Notes: a model not told the origin generated them from the letters alone. DNA of 60,647 nucleotides from Oopsacas minuta (GCA_024704765.1 JAKMXF010000331.1:109703-170349), one strand, 5' to 3'; counted from the stretch's first letter, positions 34,020 through 47,415 are shown. Made by a program: numbers and translations.

Positions 34020-35090
34020 ATTTCAATGTAATAGAAAGGGATCAGATTGAAAAAGTTGAATTACAAGGCTACAAAATTGCAAAATTATGAGAACCAAATA
34101 AATCTAATAGGATAAGTAAGTGTATACAGTCATTGTATCATGTAGATCACTGGGCATACAAAGAAAAATTCATCAAAAAAGGACCTCAAAATCTAAAATT
34201 ACAATATATGCAGACAGTTTAGGTTGCTAGGACTTTTATATATGTACAGCTAACTAGGAGGGACTTTGGAATTAAATTACTCTTTCATTATATCTATCAA
34301 ATACAGAAAGTTATTAATTTCATGTCAATTCACCAAAAGTTTTTAGGAAAATAAACACAATCGCTATCATTTTACCCTCCTAATGGTAATGGCTCTGAGT
34401 TTCGAAAGTTTATCTGGTATTATTTTGTTACATACTTTTCCTAAATTTACATTTTAGAATTTTGTATTATTTGGGTGTAAATTTTATATTCCTGTTTATG
34501 TTGATTCATCTCACGAAAACAGTTTCACCCATGTATTTCCCTAATATTTGAGTTTGTAGATTATCGTATTGCAATTTGACCATAAATTTCACTTATTCTC
34601 CTTCTTAGCCATTTTTATTGGTCAATTTTCGAATAGTGTATTTTGATTCATCTATATAATTAAATTGATGTTTGTATGTTAGTTTGTCAGTTTGTCCGTT
34701 GTCAAAACAGGAATGATGGTATGTTATTCCGAGATGTCACATAGCTCTATGAAGTGCTCCCTCTAAGGAATCCTGACCTAATCCTAAAATTTTTACATTT
34801 TGACTGATTTCCACACGAATTTAGAGGGAGTTGCCACACGAAATTTGGGAAGTTTGTCTATAGATAAAGGCCATATTATTGCCTATAACAAGCAAGGCTT
34901 TAGATTGAAACCCCTAGATTAGCTTAATCTATTTGGTTAGAAAGCAATTTGTCCTAACTGATACTACCTAGGTATATTAATTTAACATTACGCAATCTGG
35001 AACTAACTCATTTTCCAGACTCATAGTAATTACAAATCAAAAATTCATGTGAATTCATAATCAGTATAGGCTATAGGGTACTCTAACATA
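34020..35090. other. Upstream region of the ubiquilin-like gene
   Basis: This should contain the promoter (minus strand). I see no certain motif. A TTTGTCAGTTTGTCCGTTG stretch at 34680-34700 resembles, inverted, sequence near 46130-46155 and may be part of a dispersed repeat. Confidence 0.35.
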
Positions 35091-35272
35091 CAGTGAAACT
35101 TCGTTACACAAACTCATTTAATACGAATTTTTGGTTAAGACGAATACAATTTTACACAATTTTAGTCCGTACAATGGATATTCAATTGTTTTTACTCAGG
35201 TTAATACGTACTCCGGATAAGGAGTACAAATCTAGACGGTCTCTTGATGCACGTATTAACGAGGTTCTAATG
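35091..35272. mobile_element. Pogo-like MITE, 182 bp
   Basis: The ends CAGTGAAACTTCGTTA and, reversed, CATTAGAACCTCGTTAATACG are flanked by TA. Internal CTCCGGATAAGGAGTAC and GTTAATACGTAC echo the MITEs at 5046 and 7713, suggesting one related group. Confidence 0.7.
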
Positions 35273-37914
35273 TATATATTTACGATCGATCAATGCGATC
35301 AATTTGCTTGAATGTACTAGAATCTCTTAATGCAGTCTCGAAATTAGTATATGGGTCAATAATGAATATTTTTGAGAATATATTTTATTCATAAAAATTT
35401 TGAGGTTTCTTGTAAATTAAATTACCAATTTCAAAGCCTTATGGCACCTAGGATGGCGTGAAATTGATAAGTCACGCATATTTAGAAAGTATCTTTTGAA
35501 AAAATTCAATTTCGGCCCTTGTCGAGGTCCTATCCCCCTAAAGAACTTACTATATAACGAAGTGTATATTATTGACTACATCTTGTACTGCGAGGTAAAT
35601 ACAATGCATATGACAGTGAGTACGCAAATCACCTGGAGTTTTTCTGATATGCGGACACCAACACCGTTCAAATGGTCAGACACTTTAATTTGGTGTCATG
35701 TCAGCATCCACAACTCGCAGACAAATGATAAGTTGTTAGACCCGAGATATGTCAGATGTCTCATCAACAATCAATCCATAATAGCAGTCACGAACTTTGG
35801 CTGCGAAATTTCTTTTGATTAGCCATCATATTTAAAATCAATGGGAAATGTTAAATTTCATGGCAGATTAAGAATATTCTGCATGAATAGTTGTTTTTCG
35901 GGGTTGGCATCTTCTTCATGAAGAATATCACCATACATATTAGTTGAGAGGGTTACCATTCAAAGAATATCAAATATAATAAGCATAATGTTGTAGAGAA
36001 AGACTTAAAGTGCTATATGACTCTGGGTCCGGGCCAGATATTCTAACTTTTACGCCTTATTTAGACGCCAAGTTGGTTTCTATCCTGAGGACAAATTTTC
36101 TAGTGACGGCCCCCGTTGTAGTGTTTGAATCCTGAAGGGCATATTTTAGAAAATGTGGCAAGAAGGTAGACAATTATATCTAAGAATTTTGGACTAAAAT
36201 TTGTTGATAATTTATGGCCTTGAATGTTATATATTAATTACCCCCTTCCAAAATTTGCACGATAAACATGTACGACGATGGGATTGGTGCCAGGCAAGGG
36301 AACCGGAAGGTGATTTCACTTTTACTGTGAAAAAATGTTCTGTATATTTCTGATAATTTTATTCAAAAGGTATCATTATCAATAAACAAAAGAATAGCGA
36401 GGATTAAGCTAAACCCGCGCAAAATTTTTGAATTACTATAGTTTATATTCACGAATTAAATACTAAATACTATTAATGAGACGGGACACAAAATTTCTCC
36501 ACTTTTGTTCATCCATTCCAACATCATATTTTATAACACCTTTTATGTCAGATAATCTGACGTTGTCCCCGTAGTATTCGGTCAACAGTTAATAGTTTGG
36601 ATTTTTCCACCCCAATGACCTAAATTTAGCCCCGCCAAAAGAATTACTGTGAAATAACATGTGGTTATACATACTTGTGAGTGTATTTACTCTTTAGTTT
36701 AGAACGACAACGAAATTTAGTCAGACACATATAAATAATGAGAAAAAACATATCATAGAATCACATGTTAATGCCAAGATTAGCCCTTACAGAGCAGTTT
36801 CTTATATTTTATGAATTAAACACATACTATAGTCTAAAAATCCTCGAAGTTTGTAAATGTGTTTTTGCTTTTTTTAGATTTATGATGATTTTGGCAATTT
36901 GCCCATTTTGTGAATTGATTCTATAAAATTGTGACTTGATGGGGTATAATGGAATTCTGCTTTTCTTTAGCTATTATTCCTTACCAAAACATATTCTAAG
37001 CTATCATCGTTGTGATCTTCTCATAATACAATAGCATGGGGATATATTAGTGGAAACTCGGATTTAACGAAAATTTCACCACGTTATTTATTCATTTTTA
37101 TAACTCATGGGTTTCAAAACTCATATACTATCAAACCATAAATATTAAATCTAATAAATATTTATGAAACGCACTAAACTGTATGAATGTATATTTTTAC
37201 ACAGATTTTGGCTTTCCTAAAAGATTTCTTTGCATCGATTTACTAAATGCAAATAATTTCAAACACAATGGTACTACCTCATGCCTATTTCCCCTAAAGT
37301 GCCTCTTTTTGCCCGCTGTGTACAAATGTTTCTTCATAACCCACCAAATTCGACAAATTATTACGAATGCATTTTTCAAGAATTTTTTGCCAAGTTCGAA
37401 ACCATTATAGAAAATATGGTAGTCGAAGGATCTACAGGGTTAGGTATAGATCCGATAACATTACCACCTTAAAAGCTAAGATCACTTCGGATATGCACTT
37501 CATCCATTTTAATAATTATGTAAAGTAGTCATTCTCGAATCTGATAGAATTTTAATTTTCAATATATTCCTTTAGTGTGGTAGGATTAAGCACTTTGAAG
37601 ATTGGAAAAGTCGGTAACTAGCAGGAGATGCCCATAAACTTTCAAAACCCCGAGTGAGTATATTATAACGGCTGTGATCTTTATTGGAAATTCAATTTCC
37701 AGTTGGTCAAAAAGGAAATTATGCCGAATTTTCATTGGACTATTGCAAATATCAGTTTCAATATACTCTACAGTCTACATCATCAAAACTTGATTATAGA
37801 GCAATTGCCCAGTTTATTTCATCTGTCGCGATTCCTACATGAGTTTGTACTAAAGTGCTATCGTCGGGAATATTCGGTTGTAATATATAACCATAGCATT
37901 CTATACACTAAGGC
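35273..37914. other. 2.6-kb gap, no gene or element recognised
   Basis: The longest frame (35496-35822, plus, 108 codons) matches nothing I know, and frames at 37183-37472 overlap on both strands without family signals. The stretch around 36930-36970 (GGGGTATAATGGAATTCTGC) resembles 46040-46060, a weak dispersed repeat. Confidence 0.35.
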
Positions 37915-39330
37915 AATAGTGCTAATTAATGGACTTGGGCCAGGGATTGGGTAAGTCAGTTCTAATAAAATAATGGAGATATATTAGTTGCGATAAAATT
38001 TAAACCGTACATTTTGGCCAGAATATATACAGTCAGGGGACAAAAGTATTCGAACACACAAATATATTGTCATAAATTGTATACTCTTTCCGCTCCTATA
38101 TATTGTGTAGTCTATATTCATAGCTGCAATCTAGTAATTTGCATAGAATAACATATGTTTTTCAAGAATTTCAAAGAAATATTCTCGATTTACACTTTTT
38201 GAATGTGTTAATTATTAATAATCATTAGATAATTATTGATAATCAAAATATGTGGTAATTCAAAGCCTATTAAGAATCTATAATTTCTGACTTGATATTT
38301 GAATTCTACGTAGGCGAGTTATCCCACATTGAAATTTCCAATCGGATTGAACAATTTTTACCAAAGTTATAGAAGAATTTCAATTTGTCCCACTTGTGCC
38401 ACTTTTTGAAAAAAGTGGCACAGGTGGCAGGAAAAAGCGCCACTACAAGGGAATCAACTAGGGTTAGCAGGAATAAATCAAAGTAATATTTTCGAATGAT
38501 ATGACTATGCTAACCCTTGAATTCCAAAATAACCTCTTGGTAGCGGCCACTTGTGCCACCTTGGGCAAAAGGTGGCACAAATGACACAAATAGAAATTCA
38601 TCTATAACTCTGGTAAAAATTGTTCAATCTGGGGTAACTCGCCTACGTAGAATTCAAATATCAAGTCAGAAATTATAGATTCTTAATAGGTTTTGAATTA
38701 CCACATATTTTGATTATCAATAATTATCTAATAATTATTAATAATTAACACCTTCAAAAAGTGTAAATCGAAAATATTTTTTTGAAATTCTTGAAAAACA
38801 TGTTATTCTATGCAAATTACTAGATTGCAGCTATGAATATAGACTCCACAATTTATAGGAGCTGGAGAGAGGATATAATTTATGACAATATATTTGTGTG
38901 TTCGAATACTTTTGTCCCCTGACTGTATATTATTGATATTTGACATTACTCACAGTCTACATCTATAAACTATTTTCAGGTCAAAATGACGTCATCTGTT
39001 TGCTTAGTTAGCAAATATGTTAGAAAAATACTCCTGTTTTGAAACTACGTAGAGACGAAATTAATACATTTACGGTTTCAAAATTTATAGCATAGAATCT
39101 AAGGATGTTGCTGCACAAAATATCAAAATTTTGTCATCATAAATTTCGCGCGTTCTAGAGTTATCGTAGTGGCCATGAGTGGTATACTTGGGCCAATATT
39201 CATCCATAGCTTGACATCCTTCAATGTTACTGCCAAACCTACCTACGCACAAATAGTATATACCCGACTTCCCATACCCTAATAATACATTTTGATATGA
39301 TATCTCTGATGATTATGGAGCAATATTGAA
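37915..39330 (+). repeat. Dispersed repeat R1 interrupted by a palindromic element
   Basis: The two halves, 37915-38029 and 38926-39330, match 12935-13215 in order (GGACTTGGGCCAGGGATTGG, AAACCGTACATTTTGGCC, then GATATTTGACATTACTCACAG, CCTTCAATGTTACTGCCAAA, TTCCCATACCCTAATAATAC). This copy is longer in its middle than the one at 12.9 kb. Confidence 0.7.
38030..38925. mobile_element. Long palindromic Tc1-like foldback element, 896 bp
   Basis: The ends are CAGTCAGGGGACAAAAGTAT in both orientations, flanked by TA. The inverted repeat runs about 350-400 bp inward on each side, to an asymmetric core rich in GTGGCACAAGTGG-type motifs that themselves pair (38395-38590). There is no coding frame. Ends with CAAAAGTATT are typical of Tc1-like elements. 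It has landed in repeat R1. Confidence 0.85.
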
Positions 39331-39908
39331 AATGACCATTCATGGTATTAATGTTGACGCGCATTATTCTTTGCAGATATCAATTTTGTACTTATACCTG
39401 CGATAGCGGATGTTGAAAGCTTATTTTATCAATCATATTAGATACATATTCATACAATATATAATAATAATAATTCAAATCTCATTATTTTGTGCTTTTT
39501 TAAGTACAAATTTGTATTGTCGCTGCATGCATTTTTTGCCTATGTGGGGCCCGAGTTGAAAGTTGTTACGGTGCCCACAAATCCTGTTCAGGGGCCTGAG
39601 CAAATGGGTTGATTGTAATGTCGCTAAGGAATGCTTTAGGATTTGATAATAATTACAAGATTGCTCACGAACTCTTTGAGGCAAAATTCTCACTGGAGTG
39701 AATTTATTAGGAGATAGTGGAATCGCTCCACATTAAATGACAAGAGAATTGGATTCTGGTTGCTCACTGGATACAAATATACTACTAGATGTGGAAGAAT
39801 CATAGTTATCATCATAAAATTCAATTGAATTAAAGATTGGAGGCTCTTTCTTTGGGGATAAGGACCTGCTGCTGGCTATTGGTACTTCGTTTAGCGAAAA
39901 TCTTTTAA
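39331..39908. other. Gap, no feature recognised
   Basis: Frames at 39475-39693 and 39733-39915 (minus) are short and unmatched. Confidence 0.35.
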
Positions 39909-40318
39909 TTAACAAGTTCGGTTATTACCAAGATTCGATTATTAGCATGTTTTGTAGGGTCACAATGGCTCAAATTGCATTAATGATCTTCCCTTATTTG
40001 CAAGTTCATATATGCAAGTTTTCTTATAAATCACGACTTGAAATATATTAATAAGGGAATCTTTAGTTAGTTTATTGCAAGAAGAACTTGCTAATACACG
40101 AACTTTTAGTTTGTGTATTTGCTCCGAACTCTTTAAGATACACACACACGTGTACTATAATATCCTTTACGCATAAATTTATCACATACAGGTAGGTATG
40201 TACGTGTACATACAACAATAGTAGTTATCAAATGGATTGAGTTGCTTTATTAGCAAGTTCGCTTATTGGCAAGTTTTTCTCGTGTAAAACCAGACTTGGT
40301 GATACGCGAACTCGACTG
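39909..40318. mobile_element. Diverged pogo-like MITE, about 410 bp
   Basis: The right end, reversed, reads CAGTCGAGTTCGCGTATCACC and is followed by TA. A decayed counterpart (ACAAGTTCGGTTATTACCAAG) starts near 39911. Inside, AACTTGCTAATA-type motifs repeat. The left boundary is approximate. Confidence 0.55.
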
Positions 40319-40936
40319 TATCACAAAAAGTTCTTAAAATAATACCCAATAGCTAGTGATTCAAATAGTCAAGAGAAAGAAAGAAATAGTTTAATTTCTA
40401 GCTTATAGGATACATTGCCCTTACAAAATATCCGAACACGAAAAAGAATACTCAAATAATCACCTCTGTTAGCAATCCCTTGGAGGTTTCGCTTAGATAA
40501 TATTCTTTCTTCATAAATATTGATTTAACTAACTAATCTGACTAGAATGTAATTTCCCCAGATAGCACCTGTAGGATGAAAAGCTTTTTCCAAAATACAA
40601 ACATCAAAAATGAAATAGAAAATCAACAACAGTACAATCAAAATAATCCAGGGGTATCACTATCTTCCATTCATCTAGTTCGAGCATCTCATCAGGATCT
40701 TCAAGTTATCAGCTGCAGGATTATCGTCAGTGTTTACGGGTCATCAAATTCAGGCGTCACATCAGCATCTAGTAAACTCCAGGGATGTCTCAGTTGAAAG
40801 ATTGAAAATTGAAAAGTCAATACAGTTTCAGAGGCTTGTTGGAGGGGTAGGTTTGATGACTTACGGAGGGAGTAGCAAAAGATTTTTAGTTCGGGTGGCA
40901 GATGATGAAATTAGTGAGATGTGGAATTGAAATAAA
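40319..40936. other. Gap before the LINE fragment
   Basis: Frames at 40576-40797 and 40730-40930 (plus) overlap and match no family. Confidence 0.35.
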
Positions 40937-41330
40937 TTAAGGGACAAATTCGTTCAGTACATTGAGTTTCCATAAGTGTTGTTTATGACATGCCACATCA
41001 TAACACAAGCTCAGTTCAATTATTCTCATGACTCTCCTTTGGATGGACTCTATTTTGGCCAAATTAGCCATGGTGAGGGATGCATGCCAAACCGGACATG
41101 CATATTCAACAACTGACCTGATTATAGACCCATAGAACATGAGCAATTCAACGCTATAAAGCCCATGAAATTGTTGCGAATAGTTATTTTAGATTTTTGT
41201 AAAATGTGGTCATATGCACTTTGACTCAGCAAATACCTCAATTTCTTCTTGTAGCCTTTAATGCAACTTTCACATTGAGTTTGGGAACCTATACTATTGA
41301 TACGCAAATAATCTGTATATATATGTGTAT
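40937..41330 (-). pseudogene. LINE (non-LTR) reverse-transcriptase tail fragment
   Basis: The minus strand reads FYGSIIRSVVEYACPVWHAS, then LAKIESIQRRVMRIIE and LWKLNVLNEF, the end of a non-LTR reverse transcriptase region (the SxLEYxxPVWH and IQxRAxKI blocks). In a shifted frame upstream (41382-41122) KGYKKKLRYLLSQ and NNFMGFIAL may continue the protein. The catalytic YxDD part is not present. The fragment ends where the hAT at 41335 begins. Confidence 0.75.
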
Positions 41331-41466
41331 ATATCAGGGTGCCGTGGGAAGGAATTTCAATCCCATTCCCTTCCCATTCCAACAGAAATCCTATGGGAAT
41401 TCCAATTCCTATAGGATATCTTATAAGAGCTAGTATATCTCTGGAGGCTCACGTGTATTTACAGAA

Positions 41467-44385
41467 AATGGACTTCTTAGATATTGATAAAGAAACTCTT
41501 AAGCAGAAATTGTTAACTAAAGACGGTTTGAAACTGGTTGATCTTCCGACGAGCTTGACAAACGCACAAAGCAATAGAAATCAATAGTAAAATGAATCCT
41601 ATTTTGTATGTGAAGTTTGTGATTCTGTTTAATTAAGGTAAATATGATCTAGCAAAATATCTTGGGATAATTGCCTAAAGGCAAAGAATAATCATATAAT
41701 TTCTTGTAAGAAATCAGATTCAAGAGTATCAATGAATGTTAAGATGTAACAATCTTGCGAGAGTATAGCGAAACGGAGATGGCATCAAGTGTAACTAATT
41801 GGAAAAACTTGGTTGTAGATACCCTTGCAGAAAATCCAACTGTTTATATTAGTACATACTCTAGAATTGTATCGAGAGCGACAAATTTTTCTGAGTAATA
41901 ACGCATTCTAAAGGCTCTTTGTGCGACTTTCTATTGGACGCATGTAGCACACAGGTCATTTGGTGAAGCGTGGGAAAGGCGCATGCCAAGCTGCTATCTA
42001 TATTTGACATGCTAAATAATGTGCTGATGTTAGCTGAACTGGAATTATCGATTATTGTTCTGTACGGAAGACGCATTCAATCCCATATGGTCCTGTGGTT
42101 GTTTGCGGGTTTGTGACGATTTAGAAGGTTCAATTAACCTATAAAGTTAGAAAAATTTGGAAAATAGAAGACGTTGTCATACATTCGAATTTGTGCTAAA
42201 ATCAGCGTAGGCGACAAAAAAGGAGTTTTTAATCCATTTTTTATATGTACAAGGGTTGTTCAATAAATAATGAGACATTTTATCATAATTTATATAGTAA
42301 ACCTATACTTATCATAATTGATTAAATTATCAAATGTTTCGATAAATTCCACCTTTAACTTTATACATCGTTTCCATAGTTCTGGTAACTTTTCCAGCCC
42401 AGTGGTATAGAATTCTTTATGGGTCCCTTTTTCTCACTGTTTCATTTCGTACTCCAGCAGTTTGAAATCCTAAAATCTCTTCCCTCGAAGAGGTCTCTTC
42501 ATCGCTCTAAACATCTAGTAGTCGCTAGGAGTCCAGGTCTGGACTATACGGGGATGAGGGAAGCATTCGAATCCTAAGTCGTCAATTGCAGCCATTGTCT
42601 TGGAACTTACATGGCGCTTTGCGTTGTCATGTTGCAGCAATACGCCACGTGTCAACTTGCCTCGCCTCTCACGTTTAATCGCTTGGCGCAATTCTTTCAA
42701 TTCGTCAACGTAATAATCATTGTTTATGGTGGTCTTCTCAGGCAACCAGTCGAAGTGTATAATTCCTTCCCTACCTCAAATTACTGTTGCCATTCTGTTC
42801 CCTGCTGATTTTGCGGCCTTACCTTGATGGATACAGGTTCATCACATCTCTTCCACTGCTTCAATTGAGTTTTGTTCTCTGGTTCATAATAATAAACCAA
42901 GTTTCATCCCCATTACAATACGATCCAAAAGGTATTCCTCTGCCTTGTATCTTGAAAGTAATTCTTTGCTGCCTGACCCTTTCGTGTTTTTTTATTTTGA
43001 TAGAAGTTTTGGGAGCCAACGCGCAGGTACCTTTGACATTTCCAATTCTTCAGTGATAATCGAGTGTAGTGTGGCTTTTATATACCTACCCTCTCTTCAA
43101 ACTCTCGCAGGGTAGGCTTAGAGCTGTATTAACTAGAATAGGTCTCATTACCTATTGAAAAACCCTTGTACAGCTAAAGATGCGAAGATGAAAGACAGAA
43201 TTTTGCAGGACATGTTGTTGTGTAGAACAGGCTTTATCTATTTGTGCCAGTGATGTTTTTGACAAGGTCAAGTTAGTTTGACATTTGTTTTGATCAGCTT
43301 TCTACAATAGAAACTTTCAATATCAAGAGGCCAGGTTTAGCAAGAGATTTTCAATTAACCTTTCTGGAAAAATCCACCACCCGCTCGTGGAGATCATATT
43401 TCAATAGAATCAACGCAATAGTAAGAAAGTATTCTGACTATCATAATTCCGATGACCTCGAAGTCTTTGACAATTTGCCCCCGTTACATCAATGCAAAGC
43501 ACTGTTAGACATTGTGACAGATACGAAATAGTTTCTAGACAAATTGGAGGTCAATGACCCAAGTGCACACTTGTCCTTCTTAAACTATTTAACTCTATAC
43601 GTATAGAAAGTTATTTAAAAGGAAATCAGATATGACAATACACTCAGTCTCACGAAAAAAACGGCTGGTCACCTACGAAACGCAATGGGAAACAAACTGT
43701 GGTCATATTTTGGGAGTGCATTCTCGAAGGCTGCAACGTATATTACAGGTAATATTTTTCGATTAAAGTTCAGGGAGCTAATTGACCCCATTCAGGAAGA
43801 TGTTACTTTACGAAATACACCCATTACCCAGTTTTACAAAAATGGATCAAAGAAGCTGATGAATTTGAACCAATAGTCAAGGCCCAAACTCAAACCATAG
43901 TAAGAAACTTATCTAGAACACCGAATGACAAAGTACCAGGCAGTGCTGATGCATGAAAGAGACAAAACACGTTATTTATTTGGCAGTTTATTCCAAACAA
44001 ACGACGAACCATCATTACTTTGTGATGTGATCATTGACGCTCTATTGGCAGAAGAGAGGCTTCACTGATATAGCCAACCTAGAGTTGACATACAAATCTT
44101 TTGGAAGACCTATGATTTTGTCATTTTACGACGAGTTCCTGTTTCATCTGCGACGAGAGAGCGTGTACTTCGCGAAGCCGGTATTGTGTTAACCAAACTG
44201 CGTCGCAAGGTTGGAACTGGGGAAATTGTCTGCACACATGTACATAAATTATGCTTTCATGTACTCAGACTTGTACAAATATATTCCTCCAACTGGCCTA
44301 CCTGAAGAAGATACATTAGATTTAGTAGAAAACACGATTGTTGAAAGTCAAGATGACGCTGGTGACGCTGATGAGAGCGTATAGA
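41467..44385 (+). pseudogene. hAT transposase remnant
   Basis: The start reads MDFLDIDKETLKQKLLTKDG then LKLVDLPTSL (41467-41587), an N-terminal pattern of some hAT proteins. After a gap and the mariner, decayed frames continue (43340-43640) with LARDFQLTFLEKSTTRSW; 43685-43876 has NKLWSYFGSAFSKAATYITG; and near 44130-44210 VSSATRERVLREAGIVLTKL resembles the dimerisation block (SSxSERVFSxAGxIxTxxR). Many stops and shifts. Family assignment depends on the ends and this last block. Confidence 0.5.
42250..43168 (-). mobile_element. Mariner element, internally decayed, 919 bp
   Basis: The ends CAAGGGTTGTTCAATAAATA and, reversed, CAAGGGTTTTTCAATAGGTA are inverted repeats of about 28 bp flanked by TA. 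The minus strand carries mariner transposase blocks: NDYYVDELKELRQAIKRERR then GVLLQHDNAKRHVSSKT, containing the second catalytic Asp, and CFPHP followed by WTPSDY with the third (42745-42515). Upstream, scraps of the YYEPENKTQLKQW block lie near 42890. A usual mariner is about 1.3 kb, so this copy is deleted as well as frameshifted. Confidence 0.85.
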
Positions 44386-44588
44386 ACATGGATTTCCTTA
44401 TTTGAGTTTAGAGTAAGAAGTTGGTCATTATTGTAGGCCAGTTTAGATGAATTTGTGTGCTGTAGTACAGAGTGAGCTGTGGGAATGGGAAACGAATTCC
44501 ATTGGGATTCCCATATGGGTATTCTCATGGTAATTCACATAGGATAACTAAGATTCCCATTCCAATACCATTCCCCCGGAAACCACTG

Positions 44589-45437
44589 TATATATATTCT
44601 ATGTTCAGAAATGATTGAAGACTGCAAGACACCCAGGGCTAATTTTGGCATGCCTTGCTCGGATATGTTTAAGTGTTGGACGAAAGTTACAGCTACGATC
44701 AAATTATGACGTTATTGTCACCTTATTGGATATTCATAAGATAGCAATTGCATCACTTTGCAAAATGTATATTTAATTAAGAGTTTTCCTAAACAGATGC
44801 CCTACCAGCAACCTATTTGGTGAGTCGGGTCATGGGATTGCTGGGATTTTTGCATATAGCAACTTATGCAGCTGGAAGCTATATAGCAACTTAGGTTGCA
44901 GGTTAGAAAGATCCATCAATAAATATTGAATATTTTTTAATTGGCATTTAAAGGCAAGTTATTCCTATACAGCAAAATCTTCCTCATAAGTTTTCAGCAT
45001 ATAATTAATTAAAGTTACAATATACAAAAGGTTTCTTACATAAACTATCAAATATTACAATGTTAATTAATTGATTGTAGTTTACTTAGTTTGTCCATAT
45101 AGTTTAATTCCGCTAAATTTAAGATCATAATTTACGTGTAGCGTATATATTTCCCCTTATGTGAATATGAGTACACTAATTATAACAAGGTATTAATTGA
45201 TCGTTAAATATAAGCCTGCTATCGTGATCGAGGTATCACTGATGGTACAATACTAATGTACGTGTAATGCCCTGATTACTCCATTACAATATAGTATACG
45301 ATTTCTATAGACAATTTGCGACATCAGTATTTTCGCGCAGCCGTGCGAAATCTAGCCTTCGGGATTAAGGTCACAACTTTTGGTGATATTAGTCCTGTAT
45401 TCCGATAACCGGTAAACCGCCGCTATATCAAGTTAAG
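44589..45437. other. Gap, no feature recognised
   Basis: No open frame above chance and no inverted repeat noted. Confidence 0.35.
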
Positions 45438-45830
45438 GTGATGGATAAACTTGTTCCAATAAAAGTGTCAACCTGTTTAACCACTGCTGACCTGTATTTG
45501 GTGGGGAGAGAGGGAAATTTAGTGAGCAATTATTGCACCCCTGCCCACACTCTCTACGCTACTAAGCTACATCTCAGACAGCAGTTAGTGCAACTTCTCC
45601 AGGGATGTCCCAAGCATTGACCTCACTTGGATTGTCTCCTACAATATCTGAAGAAAAAGATTGTCTTCGAGGTGATAAATGCATGGGACGCCCGCGAAAG
45701 CGTTCTTCTATGGAAATACTATATACAACTTGTACACCTTCTCCTACGATGTGGAATACCCGAGCAGGTCTCTACGAAAATTTTAAGATTTCAAATATTT
45801 GTTTACTGTAATAGTCCTAAAAACAACAAA
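45438..45830 (+). repeat. Truncated relative of the 52-kb Mutator-like element
   Basis: The segment shares ordered blocks with 52060-52300: ACATCTCAGACAGCAG, TGACCTCACTTGGATTGTC, GATAAATGCATGGGACGCCC and ATACAACTTGTACACC. In one frame it reads DKCMGRPRKRSSME. It corresponds to sequence just upstream of the transposase blocks of the element at 52 kb. Nothing downstream of it is coding. Confidence 0.6.
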
Positions 45831-46584
45831 TAAGTTTAATTAAGGGAAATTGAAAATGCCAAAATCAGTTTCAGCTTACTTACTTTGTTACCCTATGGTA
45901 GCCGGTAATAGCTGGTCTCTACGTATATTTTAGAATTCAACTACTTGTTACTTTTAGTCATATAAACAACAATAAATTCGCATATGATAAATCCAAAAGC
46001 TTGAAAATCAGATTCAGCAAGTTGGATATATTTGGTGGGGTATAATTGAATTCTATTTACTTTCTTGATAAACATGATAAATACATAGTTATGCGACAAT
46101 TATAAAATTGCAAACCCGTAAATCCTTTCCTTGACAACTGACAAACAAACAAACAGACAACAATTGAGATTTAATGATATAGATATTATTGATATATAAA
46201 TATATTGTTGGTTTTATGAATATACAGGAAACAGTTAGAAACATCTCAAAATTTACTTAGATACTAGCTCTCAACGGCTAAAAAGGGGGTTAATCTTACA
46301 AAATAATTCAATAACATATAAGCGATATACGCATATTTGTTAACTACATTGTTCTAAATATATCTGTATTATAATACTTAAAGGGGCCGTCAATTTGGAG
46401 GAAAGTGGATACCTCAGGCCCAATCTGACGAGCAAAAGACTCCTAGATATGTATATTCACATGTTATTGCAATTTACTAATATAGGAGTATCTGCGAAAT
46501 TAACTCATTCTTATCCACCCACTAGTATTATTTCTCGTGTTTTCGGAAATATATATATAGTGATTGCTAATTGTTATTATTATA
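45831..46584. other. Gap, no feature recognised
   Basis: An 88-codon frame at 46395-46661 crosses into the next MITE and is therefore not a gene. (TTTG)-like tracts occur near 46140. Confidence 0.35.
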
Positions 46585-46935
46585 CACTGCCTGTCCTAAT
46601 GTATTGGAACACCCTGCCACAATTGACACCTGGTACTAAAGTTGTTGCCTTAGTTGTATAGGCTAAAGGTGATCTTAACACATTCCGTGCCATTATCTAA
46701 TCTTCGTCGCCTACAGGGTGCCAAATTTTATTTTTTTCGTTATCTATGTGAAGTTTTCACCATTTCTTTATCTGTTTAATTTGTCTTCATTCGCATAGTT
46801 TTACTCATTATTTTCCATTATTTCCCAATACGAGATTTCTCGTATCTTGGCACTATTGTCGTGCCTTTTATATCCTACCTACCCAACTACGAGTTATCTC
46901 GTAAAGTACAAATTCCATACTTCTATTCTTTACAG

Positions 46936-47192
46936 CAGGGGTTTTCAACCTTTTTCTGACCACGACCCACTTTCCAACTTTTTAAAGCGTTCGCGCCCCA
47001 CCCGATGAAGGTATAACCAAAACGTAAATTTCAAAATGTATGTAGGGTTTCTAATTACGCAATGCGACATTAACCACAAATTAATAGTAATAGAATCACT
47101 GAAATTCAGTAAAAATTCCTACCTTCCACGACCCACTGAAAAAGCTCTCGCGACCCACCAGTGGGTCGCGACCTACTGGTTGAAAACCCCTG
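46936..47192. mobile_element. hAT (Charlie-like) MITE, 257 bp, perfect 8-bp duplication
   Basis: The ends CAGGGGTTTTCAACC are exact inverted repeats; a GGGTCGCGACC-type core is typical of Charlie-derived MITEs. The 8-bp duplication CTTTACAG is perfect (46928-46935 and 47193-47200), implying a fairly recent insertion. It lies inside the piggyBac 5' region. Confidence 0.95.
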
Positions 47193-47415
47193 CTTTACAG
47201 GGACGTCGGCACAGAGAGTTACTTAGGTGGAGAATGCCTCCCCCTTGTAAAAATCCGTGCTTCGTGGCAATGCCCCTCCCCCTAATAAACCCTTGCCCGG
47301 GGCATTTTTTATTATTTTCATTTATCATCATTAGCGTTGTTTTTTAATGATACCCTGATCTATTGGCTTACTGTATATTTTTTCATATTCTTGAGGTTAT
47401 TTAAGTCCTGATTAG

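Larger units (their letters stand above)
41335..44588 (+). mobile_element. hAT-type transposon split by a mariner
   Basis: The left end CAGGGTGCCGTGGGAAGG and the right end, reversed, CAGTGGTTTCCGGGGGAATGG are imperfect inverted repeats with hAT-like CAG starts; ATCCTATGGGAATTCC-type motifs lie inside both ends. The flanks are TA-rich (GTATATAT and TATATATA), so a target duplication cannot be proved. Length without the mariner is about 2.3 kb. Confidence 0.65.

Noticed and set aside
35496-35822. 108-codon plus-strand frame as a gene
   Set aside because: No domain, no supporting splice context and no repeat context; insufficient evidence.
46395-46661. 88-codon frame as a gene
   Set aside because: It runs into the inverted end of the Tc1-type MITE, so it is a chance frame.
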